Of a DNA stretch of 64,000 nt, positions 10,180-22,594 are shown piece after piece; the first letter of the stretch is position 1, and each line of letters opens with the position of its first letter. Below the pieces are notes generated by a model, which saw only the letters and a list, made by a program, of their open reading frames with translations, made no database searches and was not told the DNA's origin. Made by a program: the position numbers and the translations under genes. The stretch is from Puccinellia tenuiflora (lineage: Eukaryota; Streptophyta; Magnoliopsida; Poales; Poaceae): the NCBI GenBank assembly GCA_012064385.1, contig QRDG01000395.1:806001-870000 (forward strand). Reading direction: 5' to 3'.

Positions 10180-10909
10180 GCCCGGTACAGCGCACGAATT
10201 TGGATGGGAGGTAGCTCGGAACGGCGGATCCGTAGCTTATAAATATGTATGCGCTGCTTATCAATGTTTGACTCACTGTTCCGTGACACATCACTAAAGT
10301 AACATGTACATATGTTAGGTAACAGATTAGTTACTAACAAATCATTATGTAACATGTACATTGATCGTCAAATAGAAAGTAACATGTACATAATCTCAAT
10401 CTGGAACATAAGATTTCCAGAACTTAATTTGGATACAAATATTTTGCACTTGAAATGTACCGGAGATTCCCCAAAAAAAAGTAGCAATGCGAGTAGTACG
10501 GCCCACAACTAATGTACCTCACACATCGTCACTAGGTGTACGTGTACGGCCACGTCTTTGTTGGACCCTTTTGCATGTTGGTGCATTAGTCACATCTTTG
10601 AAGACCAGTGCCCTTCCTATAAAGTAGGAGGAAGAAATCTCATTTGTTTGTCTGGGACACATATCCGTCTGTATTCGTTTGGTGCAGTACACTTCACCTA
10701 TTATTGTCCTGGCAAAGGATGCTACACAGTGCAACCTACATCGGCACCAATTTAGAGTCTAACTAGCTAGGTTTGGGAGGCATTACGGAACATGTTAATA
10801 CCCAAAGGGTCTGATGCTGTACATGATATTTAACAGGTTTGAGAGACAGTCGAGTGCTCCGTACAGCATGGTAAGCTGGCTGTAGAAAGCAGCAAGGCGC
10901 ACGGCAGTT
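10180..10909 (+). repeat. Array module M4
   Basis: Contains the upstream block shared with M1 (GGAACATAAGATTTCCAG at 10402, CGGCCCACAACTAATG at 10499), CATGTTGGTGCATTAGTC, the TATA-like CTTCCTATAAAGTAGGAGG (10613-10631), TTCACCTATTATTG, GGATGCTACACAGTGCAACC, TTGGGAGGCATTACGGAAC and the tail GCAAGGCGCACGGCAG. It directly joins spacer S1, so the order module-spacer-module is preserved once LINE B is removed. Confidence 0.65.
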
Positions 10910-11550
10910 AACATCTCTCATGGTACTAGGACCATTTCTGCAATTTGCTAAAGTTTAAACATGGTGTCAAGTAGGAAAGAACAAGGAGACAGAATTACTA
11001 TTTTGAGGCCAAAAAACAATTTTTAGAGTCACTTCTTTTCAAAGAGAAGAAAACCTTATTAGCGACATGATTAAATTTGACACTTTTTAATTTCCTCCGA
11101 AAAGAATTATTCACACTTCACTGATTTTTAGGGCGACTTCTAAGTTCCTCTAAATTGAGACCCTGACACAGTGAACATGACCCAAATTTTTATTGGGATA
11201 ACTAGGATCAGAAATTCAAACTTAGGTCACTCTTATTTTTATATATAGATAATGGAAGAGTATGAGCACACGAGTAGGCGATTTTACATGCAATTTTCAC
11301 GTGCAATTATGCTACATGCAACTTTCACGTGCAAAAGTTATTGAAAAATAACAACTACTTAACTTTGAAAATCTCTAGGCCGTGTAGGTGCATCGGTTGA
11401 TCACAAGTATTCTTAATTCCACGGAAATTTATTTTCAAAAACTAAAGCTCTATTTGATAATATTTAAGTTTTTATCTCAATTACCATTTGTTAACCAATT
11501 TTTTAGAGGCTATTTGCTGACAACAAATTGTAGAAAAATATAGCACATCA
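10910..11550. repeat. Spacer S1, duplicate of 58237-58999
   Basis: About 640 bp align end to end with 58237-58999 (ACATCTCTCATGGTACTAGG, AATTTCCTCCGAAAAGAATT, TGGGATAACTAG, GAGGCTATTTGCTGACAA, TAGCACATCA). The copy here lacks the Stowaway MITE present in the other copy: TA at 11313-11314 is the empty site. The duplicated block stops exactly where the LINE B poly(T) begins (11551). No coding region. Confidence 0.85.
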
Positions 11551-13089
11551 TTTTTTCGATAAAGTGAGCTTTATTGATACTTAAAAGTTAAGTATTATAT
11601 CCAGCCTCTGCATAACTAAGATGCACACAGCCGAAAAAATTACGTAACTGTAATGAAACATAGGCAAAATACATATCATGATGAAAAATTGTAGATCGCC
11701 TATGGAGCAGGAGGGCCGATCCGCAAATTATGCAGCCACCCATGTTGGGATAAAAAGTCTCTCGCCGTATCCTCCAGTCTTGAACAGACCTCCATAAACA
11801 GGTCTCGATGCGCCACACGTTGCAACGGAGACCACAAACGGAGAGTAGCTGTAGCCCTGTAGATGACCTGCATAAGAGTCGAATTTTTATCATTAAAAAC
11901 CTTGTCTTTCCTACACAGCCAAAGCGACCATATAATGGCTAACGCTCCCACCCTAATTAGCCTTTTGAACCTACGGTCCACCCCGTTTAGCCAATTGCCA
12001 AAAATATTTGCAATGCTACGAGGTGGGTATAAGGAGACCCTATTTGGATGACTGATCATATGGAACTACCAAACTTGCAATCAAGGAATAAGTGTTTGAT
12101 GGTCTCGTCGTTATGACAGAATACACACTTTTTGCTTCCATGCCAATTGCGTTTCGCAAGGTTATCTTTGGTTAGGATAACTCCTCGACGGAGATACCAC
12201 GCAAAAACTTTATTTTTAGTGGAATCTTCATCTTCCAAATTTTTTGATTATTGTCCACTGGCACAACCGGTTGGATTAATGCTATATACATAGAGTCCAC
12301 AGAGAATTTACCACACTTATGTAAATTCCCGAAAATTGTCAGTCCCCTGTGTCAGGTTAACTGACTCCAGGCGCTGTAGCAACTCATTCCAAGATGCTAA
12401 ACGGATGCCAACAAGATCACGTCTGAACGTCACATTCGGTGGGAAAGAATCCAACACCTGAGCAATTGTATCACTCTTGTGACGTCCAAGGACAACATTG
12501 TATAGAGCTGGATATTGTTTTTGGAGTGTGGCTGTACCTAGCCACTTGTCCTCCTAGAATCTTATCTCTGATCCATCCTTAATAGAAAAAGACCATACGG
12601 AAAGAAGTATTTTTTTGTTGCCATAAGACCAGCCCAAAAGTGAGAATCACCTGGCTTCCACGAAACCTGTGATACCGCCTTTGTGCCGATATACTTCCTC
12701 CTCAGAAGAGTTTGCCATACCCCATCTTCGGTTAAAAGCTTAAACAGCCAATTACCGAGGAGGGCTCTATTCTTGATCTCAAGATCATGAATACCAAGCC
12801 CTCCTTGATCTTTGGGAAGGCACACCACATTCCATTTGGCTAGTCGATACTTCTTTTTCTCGCTGTCTCCTTGCCAAAAGAATCTCGATCGAGAATAATC
12901 TAATCGATGCAAGACACCCTTTGGTAGATGGAAGAAGGATATCATATACAGTTCCATATTACTTAGGACTGAATTTATGAGAACCAAGCGACCACCCAAA
13001 GACAGCAATTTTCCTTTCCAACTGCACAACCTTTTTTGAAGTCTTTCCTCCACATGTTTCCATTGCGCAATTGTTAACCTCCGAAAATG
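11551..13089 (-). pseudogene. LINE B ORF2, C-terminal part (zf-RVT) and 3' end
   Basis: Continuation of the reverse-transcriptase ORF2 after the LINE A insertion point. Frame 12562-13053 has EERLQKRLCSWKGKLLSLGGRLVLINSVL and RFFWQGDSEKKKYRLAKW, the linker after RT. Frames 12056-12238 and 11700-12059 carry the zf-RVT domain: CVFCHNDETIKHLFLDC keeps the two Cys, His and Cys ligands, and is followed by IIWSLWLCRKDKVFND. Stops and frameshifts separate the pieces. The 3' UTR ends with the adenine tail at 11551. The sequence is clearly homologous to the LINE A tail at 13104-14311. Confidence 0.85.
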
Positions 13090-13256
13090 GATCGGAATGC
13101 CAATATTTTTTTTTTGATAAAGGGCTTTATTACTTAAGAGATTTAAGCATTACACCCGGCCTCTGCATAGCAAGATGCACACAGCCGACAAGTCCAAACT
13201 GAAAGTATAAACAGAAACATAGGCCGAGTTACAAATCATGAGAACATGCACTCCAC

Positions 13257-14314
13257 CTATGGTGGTGGTCTGATCCGAAGATCACGCTGCCACCCATGTG
13301 GGATAAAAATGTCCCTCGCCGTAGTCTCCAGTTGCGTAGACACCTCCGTAAAAAGGTCTCGAATCTCCACGCGTTGTAATGTGGACCACGAACGGAGCAA
13401 ACTTGTGCACCGGTATATTACCTGCAAGAGAGAAACATTTTTATCGTTAAAAACCTTGTCATTTCTACAAAGCCAAAGCGACCAAATAACGGCTATCGCT
13501 CCCACCCTTATAATAGGTCTATATTTGTGATCAATTCCATGTAGCCAGTTGCCAAAAATATTCGCAACCGATCTTGGAGGATACAAATTAGACGCAATTT
13601 GGATAGTTGACCAAATAGAACGCGCGATTTTACACTCAAAGAAAAGTTGTTTTATCGTCTCATCGTGAAGACATAAAACGCACTTAATACTTCCTTTCCA
13701 ATTACGCTTGAAAAGATTGTCTTTGGTGAGAATAACTCCACGACGAGCATACCACGAAAATATTTTAATTTTTAGAGGTATTTTCATCTTCCAAAGTTTC
13801 TCATATTTCTCCACTGGCACATCATATTGGACGAGGGCTCTATGCATGGAATCCACTGAGAAGCGGCCATTCTCATTAAGGGTCCATCTAAATTCATCCA
13901 ACCCATTAGTGAGTTGAAACGTGGCTAATCACCCTAGAAGGGCATTCCACGCCTCAAGCCTGGCTCCGATCAAATCGCGTCTGAACGTCATAACTGGAGG
14001 GGATGATCGCAAAACCTCAGCTAGCGTATCACTCTTATAACGAACAACGTTGTATAAAGCTGGATATTGGTCCTTCATAGGAGCGTTTACCAGCCATTTA
14101 TCCTCCCAGAACCGAATTTCCGATCCATCTCTAATAACGAATTTTCCAAAGCGAAAGAAAAACTTCTTCGTTGCCATGAGTCCAGCCCAAAAGTGTGAGT
14201 CACCTGGTTTCCAAACCACTTGTGATAACGCTTTTGAACTGACATATTTCCGCCTTAGTAACGTTTTCCATGTCCCCTCTTTCGAGAGTAGCTTAAAAAG
14301 CCATTTCCCTAGAA
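13257..14314 (-). pseudogene. LINE A ORF2, C-terminal part (zf-RVT)
   Basis: Frame 13929-14333 (its first codons read into CACTA-1) has LGKWLFKLLSKEGTWKTLLRRKY and HFWAGLMATKKFFFRFGKF. Frame 13257-13901 (214 codons) carries the zf-RVT domain with CVLCLHDETIKQLFFEC, in which the usual zinc-binding His is replaced by Gln, then IFGNWLHGIDHKY and IWSLWLCRNDKVFND. A stop separates the frames near 13927. The domain normally follows the RT of plant LINEs, and its role is unproven. Confidence 0.85.
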
Positions 14315-14356
14315 CTAGCAGAAAACAGGGCATCCGTGCGCCCCCTTTTGTACCGG

Positions 14357-14636
14357 TTGAACACGAACCGGTACTAAAGGTGGCATTAGTACCGTTTCCA
14401 GATGCGAGCCGGCTGGGGCCCCACGGCGAGACCCTTTAGTACCGGTTTGTATTACTAACCAGTACTAAAGGCCGATCTTTAGTACCGGTTGTTAATACAA
14501 ACCGGTACTAAAGGTTGGAACAGGCGGCTGCCGGGGGTGGCCCCACGGCGAGACCCTTTAGTACCGGTTTGTATTAGTAACCGGTACTAAAGGCCGATCT
14601 TTAGTACCGGTTTGTAATACCAACCGGTACTAAAGG
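14357..14636. repeat. CACTA-1 left subterminal repeats
   Basis: Several inverted pairs of TTTAGTACCGGTT with AACCGGTACTAAAGG are spaced by short loops, including two near-identical repeats that share GGCCCCACGGCGAGACC. In En/Spm elements such arrays bind the TNPA-type protein. Matching units occur at 19790-19975. Confidence 0.8.
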
Positions 14637-15192
14637 TTTCCCTATATTACTTTCTTCCACCCCGAGCCACAGATCTATTTTTCAGCTCGAACACAACTCC
14701 ATTTTTTTCTCTCTCTTTGCTCTCCCAAGCTCTAGTTCACCTCATTTTTCTCCAACATTTGTCAAGATTGGTGACACCTACATATACAAGGGTTAGCAAC
14801 TTCATCTTCTCTTCCTGCATTTCAAGTTTAGCTCATTTTTTTGCTAGTTTAGCTAGTTTGAATTTTGTAGTGCAAGCAAGGTGTTTGACGAAATGCCTAA
14901 GTTAGGGACTTCATTTGTTTTATATGCATTTTGAGCTCAAATTAAAGTATATTTTGTGGTTTTTTATAGTGTCGTCTCGTCCCCTTCCTCAACACCGTCG
15001 ATCGCCCGCGCCGCCCCATCACCGACACCACCTCGGTGAGCCTCTTATTTTTATCTTTTATTTTAAAAAATCTTAGTTGTATGATTTAGATGCATAATTA
15101 TTACTTGTATAATTTTCTTATTTGTATAATTGTTTGTTATATATAGTATCATGGTTTTCATTATTTATATAATGCAGATGAGCCGAGAATAG

Positions 15193-17748
15193 ATGTACGG
15201 TGACCGACGCTGTCCCGAGTTCATTAATGGCATGCATAATTTTCTCCAAGTGGCTAAGTTAAACAAGCAGAATGGTCTTATGTTTTGTCCATGCGATGAC
15301 TGTCGGAATAAGAGGAATTACCCTTGCGCAAGAACCATACACTCCCACCTGTTGCATGAAGGCTTCATGCCCAATTATTTTTGTTGGACCAAGCACGGAG
15401 AAAGAGGGTTTATAATGGAAGACAATGAAGAAGAGGATGATGACAACTATCCTGTGTTCTAATGGAAGAACACGGTGGAAGAACACGGTGGTACTACAAT
15501 GAAGAAGAGGGTTTATAATGGAAGAACACGGTGGTACTACAATGGAGGAAGACGAAGCTGAGTATGACGTCATTGTTGATGATTAGTCCGATGATGATCT
15601 TCGTCGGGCATTCTTGATGAACAAATAATCTGCGGAAGTGAAAATGAGTGGTTGAAGTTGGAGCGTATGTTAGAGGATCACAAAAAATTGTTGTACCCAA
15701 ATTGTGAAGATGGCCAGAAAAAGCTGGGTACCACCCTGGAATTGCTGCAGTGGAAGGCAAAGAATGGAATATCTGACAAAGCAATTGAAGAGTTGCTACA
15801 AATATTTAAGAAGAGTCTTCCAAGGAATAATGAATTGCCCCACAATATGTACGAAGCAAAGAAGATTGTCTGCCCTCTAGGATTAGAGGTGCAAAAGATA
15901 CATGCATGCATCAATGACTGCATCCTCTACCGTGGTGAGAAGTATGAGTATTTGAATGCATGCCCGATATGCGGCGCATTGCGGTATAAGATCGGGCGAG
16001 ATGACCCAGGTGTTGTTAAGGGCGAGCCGATCCCCAGGAAGAGGGTTCCTGCCAAGGTGATGTGGTATGCTCCTATAATAACACGGTTGAAACCTTTGTT
16101 CCGAAACAAAGAGCATGCCAAGTTGTTGCGATGGCACAAAGAAGACCGTAAGGAAGACGAGATGCTGAGACACCCCGCTGATGGGTCGCAGTGGAGAAAA
16201 ATCGACAGTGAGTTTGGGGATTTTGCAGCTGACGCAAGGAACTTAAGGTTTGGTCTAAGTACAGATGGCTTGAATCCGTTTGGTGAGCAGAGCAACAGTC
16301 ATAGCACCTGGCCCATTAATCTATGTATCTATAACCTTCCTCCTTGGTTGTGCATGAAGCAAAAGTTATTCTGATGCCAGTGCTTGTCCAAGGCCCGAAG
16401 CAACCTGGCAACGACATTGATGTGTATCTGAGTCCATTAGTTGACGAACTTTTACAGTTGTGGTCTGACGAAGGTGTACGTGTGTGGGATGAGTACAAAC
16501 AGGAGGAATTTGACCTACGAGCATTGCTGTTTGTGACCATCAATGATTGGCCTGCTCTTAGTAACACTTCAGGACAGTCGGACAAGGGATACAATGCATA
16601 CACACACTGTTTAGATAAGCGTGACAGTATATATTTAGGTAACAAGATTGTGTATCTGGGGCATCGTCGATTTCTTCCAAACAGTCATCACGTAAGAAAC
16701 AGAGGCAAGCATTTCAAAGGTGAGGCAGATAACCGGACGAAGCCTACACGCCCTCATGGTGATGTTATATATGGCATGGTCAAGCATTTAGAAGTAATCT
16801 TTGGAAAGGGTCCTGACAATCTACCTGTTCCGAAAGACGCAAATAAGCACGTACCCTTGTGGAAAAAGAAATCTATATTTTGGGATTTACCCTACTGGGA
16901 AATCTTAGAGTTTCGCTCTACAATCGACGTGATGCACGTGACGAAAAATCTTTGCGTGAACCTGCTAAACTTTTTAGGCGTGTATGGGAAGACGAAAGAT
17001 ACAGCGGATGCACGGCAGGACCAGCAATGTAACGCACGAAAGAGACAATCTGAATTCAGAGAAGTATCAAGGTACTGCCAGCTACGGTCTTACCAAAGAA
17101 GAGAAGGAGATATTTTTTCAAGTCCTGAGCAGTATCAAGGTCCCGTCCGGCTACTCATCGAATATAAAGGGAATAATAAACATGGCAGAGAAAAAGTTTC
17201 AAAACCTGAAGTCTTATGACTGTCACGTGATTATGACACAATTACTTCCGATTGCATTGAGGGGGTTTCTACCGGAAAACGTTCGAGTACCCATTCTGAA
17301 GCTATATGCATCCCTCAATGCAATTTCTCAGAAGCTAATCGATCCAGCAACTCTACCAAGTTTACAGAAGGGTGTGGTCCAATGTCTTGTCAGCTTCGAG
17401 TTACTGTTTCCACTGTCCTTCTTCAATATTATGACGCACCTCATAGTTCACCTAGTCAAAGAGATTTCCATTCTCGGTCCTGTATTTTTACACAACATGT
17501 TCCCCTTTGAGAGGTTTATGGTAGTCTTAAAGAAATACGTTCATAACCATGCTAGGCCAGAAGGAAGCATGTCCAAGGGCTATGGAACAGAGTAGGTCAT
17601 TGAGTTTTGTGTTGACTTTATTCCTGATCTTAAGACGATCGGTGTTCCTCAATCACGCCATGAGGGGAGACTGCGTGGAAAAGGCACGCTAGGAAAGAAA
17701 GCAACAAGAAGTATGCACGGGCATTCTTTCACTCAAGCACACTATGGG
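15193..17748 (+). pseudogene. CACTA-1 TNP2-type transposase, decayed
   Basis: Domain order is that of a plant TNPD/TNP2 transposase. A Transpos_assoc-like N terminus lies in 15193-15462 (MYGDRRCPEFINGMHNFL, FCPCDDCRNKRNYPC). The TNP2 core occupies 15652-16374 and 16344-17219 (IVCPLGLEVQKIHACINDC, ACPICGALRYK, FGLSTDGLNPFG, then QGPKQPGNDIDVYL, FWDLPYWEIL, DVMHVTKNLCVNLLNFLG). A DUF4218-like part lies in 16984-17595 (YDCHVIMTQLLPIALRGFLP, FPFERFMVVLKKYVHNHARP). At least two frameshifts (about 16370 and about 17000) and an in-frame TAG at 17593-17595 inactivate it. Coding similarity stops abruptly near 17748. It would have cut and inserted CACTA ends in the nucleus. Confidence 0.85.
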
Positions 17749-19599
17749 CACGCAGGTGACGGCAGGGCACACATGGGATGCACGGCTGCTGGCCTGTGAT
17801 GGCAGACACACATCAAATTAGTCCAGGCAGTGCTAGTCATCATAAGGTGCTAATGATTATGTTGCATTTCCTTGGGTACTAATGATTCTACTGCTAATCA
17901 ACCTGAATGAATGCAAGAATCATGGCCACAACACCTATTGCAGGATCGTAGGTTTTTAACTGTCTGCTTGCTAAAAAGAGAGACCATACTGCCTGCATAA
18001 GTGCATAACAGAACATATCTTCAGCAAATTGCAAATATGTGGAGAAATAGATAGAGATCCATATGATACTATATACCTTCTGAGAATCTAAATTGAGGAT
18101 AGTGTTCCATAGCTTTTTACCTTCTGGAGCTTGTACTAATACTATCATACAGGAAAACCATACATTCCAAAATAACCACAAGAACGGGCATTCAAGGCCA
18201 AAATATAATGAATGACCGGAAATTCTTCACCATCGCCTGCAAGTGCATATGGCCATCCAACCTGGTGGGACTAATCTTATTATTTAACACCCATTTTATC
18301 AAAATAGCATGTTAAATGAAATATTAGACTACAGGATGGTACTTACCTACAAGATAATTGCAGTTCATACTCAACCATTAAACCAGACATCCAGTGTGGC
18401 CAGCCAAGGTTTATGCTCTGTTATCATACAGTAGACAGTAGATATTCTTCATACCTGCAAGAGAAATGAATCCAAAATCAGAATACTATTCCAATATGAG
18501 GCTTTTTACCTTATGAAGCTTGGTACTAATACTATCATCCACGCCAACACGGTACACAATTTCTCTTACCAAAGAGCACAAAGATTAATAATTGACCCAA
18601 CAAAAATATTTTTGATATCCTACTAATTGCAGCTGCAAGTGCATATACTCATCCAACCTGGTGGTACTAATCCTATTCTTCAACACCAATATTCTCACAT
18701 CAGCATGCATGTTGAATCTTGAAACACAGATACATTGAAATTTCTAGCGAGGACTCTGGAATCCTTGGAGGAGCAGCACGTCGTCGTGCTGGGTACAGGA
18801 CGGGCGTGTGTAGATGGGCGGTAGGTGCAGACGCAAGGGCGGGTGCAGACGGCGGCATGTCGCTCGCGGCGTCCTTGCGGCGGCGCGCTCACGTCGGGCA
18901 GTGCGTCGAGGGGGCCCTCACCTAAGGCTAGGGCAGTGCAGAGGCGACGCGCTCGCGTATGACATGGCGGTGCGGCGGCTCCGTCGCGTCAGGAAGGTTG
19001 GCGCGGGCAGGACGGTGTATGCGTGCCGGCGGCGGTGTCCAGTCCTTGCGGACGGGTAGTTAGGGGAAAACGGGAGAAGGGATTGGATTCCGACCGGAGG
19101 TGCGGTTTTCTCTGGCGGTAGTCAGGGGCGGCGGCAGCGAGCTAGGAGGCGGCGGCAGCGCTTCGGGCATACGTCAAGCGCAGATCGTCGGCCAGCTATC
19201 AGAGAAGATCGAGGATGGCGGTTTTCTCCCTATAGGCTGTTTCGTGCGTCACTTCGTGGGGGAGTGGGGAGGCAGCGGCGGAGCAGCAGGAGGGTGAGCT
19301 GCGCCGGCAGCGGCGCGGCGCAGCGGCGGCGGAGCAGCAGGAGGGTGACCGGCGCGGCGCAGGGCGAGGAGGAGATTGACGGGGGCGCAGGGAGGAGATT
19401 GACGGGGGGCGCAGGGGCGAGCAGCGGCTCTTTTTTTTCCGGCGCAGGGGCGAGAAGCGGCTCGTTTTTTTCTTTCCGGCGTGGGCGTTGAATATGATGA
19501 GCACCTCATCATTGGGAGGGCCTGGATCGTTGGATTGGGATTGAACGGCTCAGATCGTCTGTGTCATACCCCCCTCTCTCTCTTTTATATTAGTGGAGA
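17749..19599 (-). mobile_element. Probable Helitron segment inside CACTA-1
   Basis: Read on the minus strand, the sequence starting at 19599 is TCTCCACTAATATAAAAGAG, which fits the conserved 5' terminus of plant Helitrons (TC start, ACTAATATAAAAG), and the preceding base in that orientation is A, as expected for A/T insertion. Inside are a GC-rich island (18740-19480) with gene-fragment-like composition and a tandem duplication (18115-18500 versus 18505-18720, sharing TACTAATACTATCAT and ATCCAACCTGGTGG). No helicase gene is present. The CTRR-plus-hairpin 3' end was not found; I place it tentatively where the CACTA transposase similarity ends. The call rests on one terminus. Confidence 0.45.
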
Positions 19600-19789
19600 T
19601 ATGTAATGAGTACTTTATATGTGTAATGAGTACTTTATATGTGTAATGAGTACTTTATGCGTGATCTCGTCCGAAATCCTGAAAAATGAGCGAAAAGGAA
19701 AAAAAACAGAAACCCTAAACCCCGAAAAATAAGCGAAAAGAAAAAAAACAGAAACAAAAAAGCGAAAGGGGAAAAAGCAGAAACTATTA

Positions 19790-19975
19790 ACACCGGTTGG
19801 TTTTACCAACCGGTACTAAAGGTCCTCCACCGCGCGCGCCGTGCTATGCCCACGTGGAGGCCTTCAACACCGGTTTGTGATACAATCGGTACTAAAGGGG
19901 TACCCCTTTAGTCCCGCTTTATTAGTACCGGTTGCACAACCGGTACTAAAGGGCCTCTACAACTGGTGTAGTTGC
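19790..19975. repeat. CACTA-1 right subterminal repeats
   Basis: Inverted pairs such as ACACCGGTTGGTTTTACC, AACCGGTACTAAAGG and TTTAGTACCGGTTGCAC match the left array (14357-14636). Just to the left, two tandem copies plus a partial third of ATGTGTAATGAGTACTTTAT lie at about 19600-19660. Confidence 0.8.
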
Positions 19976-19995
19976 CCTATTTTCTACTAGTGGAA

Positions 19996-22594
19996 GGGCC
20001 GAATTTTTGACCTGTAGATCATGGATACCGAGTCCACCTTGATCTTTGGGTCGGCAAACGACGTCCTATTGTGCCAGTCGATACTTCTTTTTCTCGCTAT
20101 CCCCTTGCCAAAAGAATCTTGAACAGAAATAATCTAGCTTTTTCAAGACTCCTTTGGGAAACTAGAAGAAAGATATCATATACAGTACCATATTACTTAG
20201 GACTGAATTTATGAGTACCAATCTCCCCCCCAAGGATAACAATTTGCCTCACCAACTGGCAAGTCTTGCTTCGAACCGCTCCTCAACAGGTTTCCATTCG
20301 GCATTAGTCAGCCTCCTGTAATGAATAGGTATCCCAAGGTACCTAATCGGAAACTGACCATGCGCACAACCGAATAAATCCACATATTGAGCCACAAAAT
20401 CCTGGGCTTCGCCGAAACAAAACAATTCACTTTTATGAAAATTGATTTTCAGCTCTGATAGTTGCTCGAACACTGATAAGATCAGCTTCATGTTCATAGC
20501 TTTCTCAAGGTCATGTTCCATAAAAAGAATTGTATCGTCGGCATATTGAAGGGTAGAGAGGTTGCCATCTACCAGATGTGGAATGACTCCCTCTATCTGT
20601 CCATCCAACTTAGCCCAATCAATCAAGACCGCCAACATATCAGCCACTATATTAAATAGTATCGGCGATAGAGGGTCACCTTGTCTTAGGACTTTCTTTG
20701 ACTGGAGGTAATGACCAATATCATTATTGACATTAATGGCCACACTACCTCCAGTAACAAAGTTCTTAAAAGCCTTCCATACGCAGGGTTTGTTGGAGAA
20801 ACTCCCAATTAACCTTGTCGTAAGCTTTTTCGAAGTCAATCTTGAAAATGACTCCATTCATTTTCTTTCGGTGCAACTCGTGAATGGTTTCATGCAAAAT
20901 GACTACTCCATCTAGGATATTCCTTCCTTGCATGAAAGCCGTTTGTGTAGGTCTCACCACATGATCCGCCACCGAATTCAATCGAATGGTTGCCACTTTA
21001 GTGAAAATTTTGAAGCTAACATTAAGCAGACAGATGGGTCTATACTGTTGGAACCTCTCTGCATCATTAATCTTAGGTAACAAAATAATCTCCCCAAAGT
21101 TTAGACGGGTAAGCTCTAGCTGCCCCGAATGCAATGCACTGAACATAGCTAGCAGGTCCGTCTTAATGGTATCCCAAAAGTTATGATAAAACTCCGCAAG
21201 GAATCCATCTGGACCTGGTGCCTTATTGTGTTCCATCTAGGAAACTGCTTTGTGTACCTCTTCCTCAGTGAAGGGTGCAGTAAGAAAAGCGTTCTCCTCG
21301 TTTGACACTTGGGGTATATCATCTATCCGAGTCTCGTCCAGAGAGAAGTTACCTTCTTCCGGCGCCCCAAATAAGCCTTTATAATACTTTGTGATATACC
21401 TTTTTAATTCCTCCTGTCCTTCAATCAAGCCTTCTTCTTGCTGAAGTGAGTGAATAAGTTTCTTTCTATGTCTGCCATTGGCAACATTATGAAAGTATCT
21501 TGTGTTCGAATCACCTTCAAGAATGAACTTGGCCTTTGATCATTGATACCATTTGATTTCCTCCTCGCGTAAAAGTTTAGCTATAGACGTGTTCGATTGA
21601 CTTTTAAGTTCAATCTGTTGCGTGGACAATAATGGCTGACTTTCTGCGATCTCTTCGAGTTCATCAATAATGGCCGACAGACGGGCTTTTTCTTTCTTAA
21701 GTAACCCAGTTGTGTGTCGCGCCCAACCACGAAGGTGTTTGCGAAGGTTCCGCATTCTGTTATTCCACCTTTCTATGGGAGTTGAACCACCAACTGGTCT
21801 CTCCCAAATTTCTTTAACCATGTCTCCAAAGCCATCACGATGCAACGAACCCAATTCAAATTTAAATTGGTGTTTATTGTGAGGTTTTGGGGGACCAGCG
21901 GTTAAGATAATTGGGGCATGATCCGAGAGCCTCAATACATTCTAGAGTGCGTACAGACACCATAGGATATTTGAATTCCCAATCTGTGTCCATAAGTACT
22001 CGATCTAGTTTTTCATATGTTCGCTCTGGAAGGCTCCTAGCCCTTGTGAACTGCCTACCAGTCATGTGGACCTCTCTTAAATCTAAGCTATAAATAACAG
22101 CATTGAAAAGAAAGGACCAGTGACCATCGAATCGACCTCTGCTCTTCTCATGATGGTATCTCAGCATATGAGTCCCCTCCTATAAGAATAGGGTGGGGGT
22201 TATCTTTAGCTAGATTAACCAGTTCATGAAGAAAAGCCGCCTTGTGTTCATCCTGGGCGGCACCATACACGGAGACCAAGCTCCAAATGAAATTATCAGC
22301 TTTGTTTCGGATGTGGAACTTAATGTGAATGTTTGCATCCGAAACTGCCAATACATCCATAGAGTTTGTATTAACTCCAAGAAGAATACCCCCAGACCTG
22401 CCACGAGGTGGGTGGGAATACCACTGGATATACAAACCGCCTGAAATGCGATTAAGGACACTCACAGGGAAATCCCTTCTACCCGTTTCAGAAATTGCCA
22501 CAAAGTCCAAATTATGATCTTGAATGCATTGTGCAATGTGTAAATGTTTAGCCAAGTCGCCAAGACCTCTGCTATTCATAAACATGCCATTCAT
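19996..22594 (-). pseudogene. LINE A ORF2, endonuclease and reverse transcriptase part
   Basis: Starts at MNGMFMNSRGLGDLAKHL (22594). The APE-type endonuclease (EEP) region spans 22594 to about 21870 (DFVAISETGRRDF, GGILLGVN, SVYGAAQDEHKAAFL, PILIGGD, then GRQFTRARSLPERTYEKLDRV). A 131-codon linker frame lies at 21540-21935. The reverse transcriptase is in 20249-21428: NKAPGPDGFLAEFY, IILLPK, YRPICLLN, FEKAYDKVNWEF, RQGDPLSPILFNIVADML and the catalytic LQYADDTILF, which is intact. Five or more frame breaks and a stop near 21237 inactivate the ORF. It continues at 14314 once CACTA-1 is removed. The enzyme would nick target DNA and copy LINE RNA by target-primed reverse transcription. Confidence 0.88.

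Larger units (their letters stand above)
14315..19992 (+). mobile_element. CACTA-1 (En/Spm superfamily) in LINE A ORF2
   Basis: Flanked by the 3-bp TSD GAA (14312-14314 and 19993-19995). The right end reads CTACTAGTG, the inverse of CACTAGTAG, followed inward by the reverse complement of AAAATAGGGCAACTAC. The left end reads CTAGCAGAAAACAGGG, so the first two bases (CA) of the terminus appear lost. Both ends have subterminal arrays of TTTAGTACCGGTT and AACCGGTACTAAAG. It encodes a decayed TNP2 transposase (15193-17748) and contains a probable Helitron-derived segment (to 19599). Removing it rejoins LINE A codons across LLGKW. Confidence 0.9.

Noticed and set aside
18719..19491. Arg/Gly-rich plus-strand ORFs as host genes
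   Set aside because: Low-complexity GC-rich frames with no motif, located inside the putative Helitron segment.
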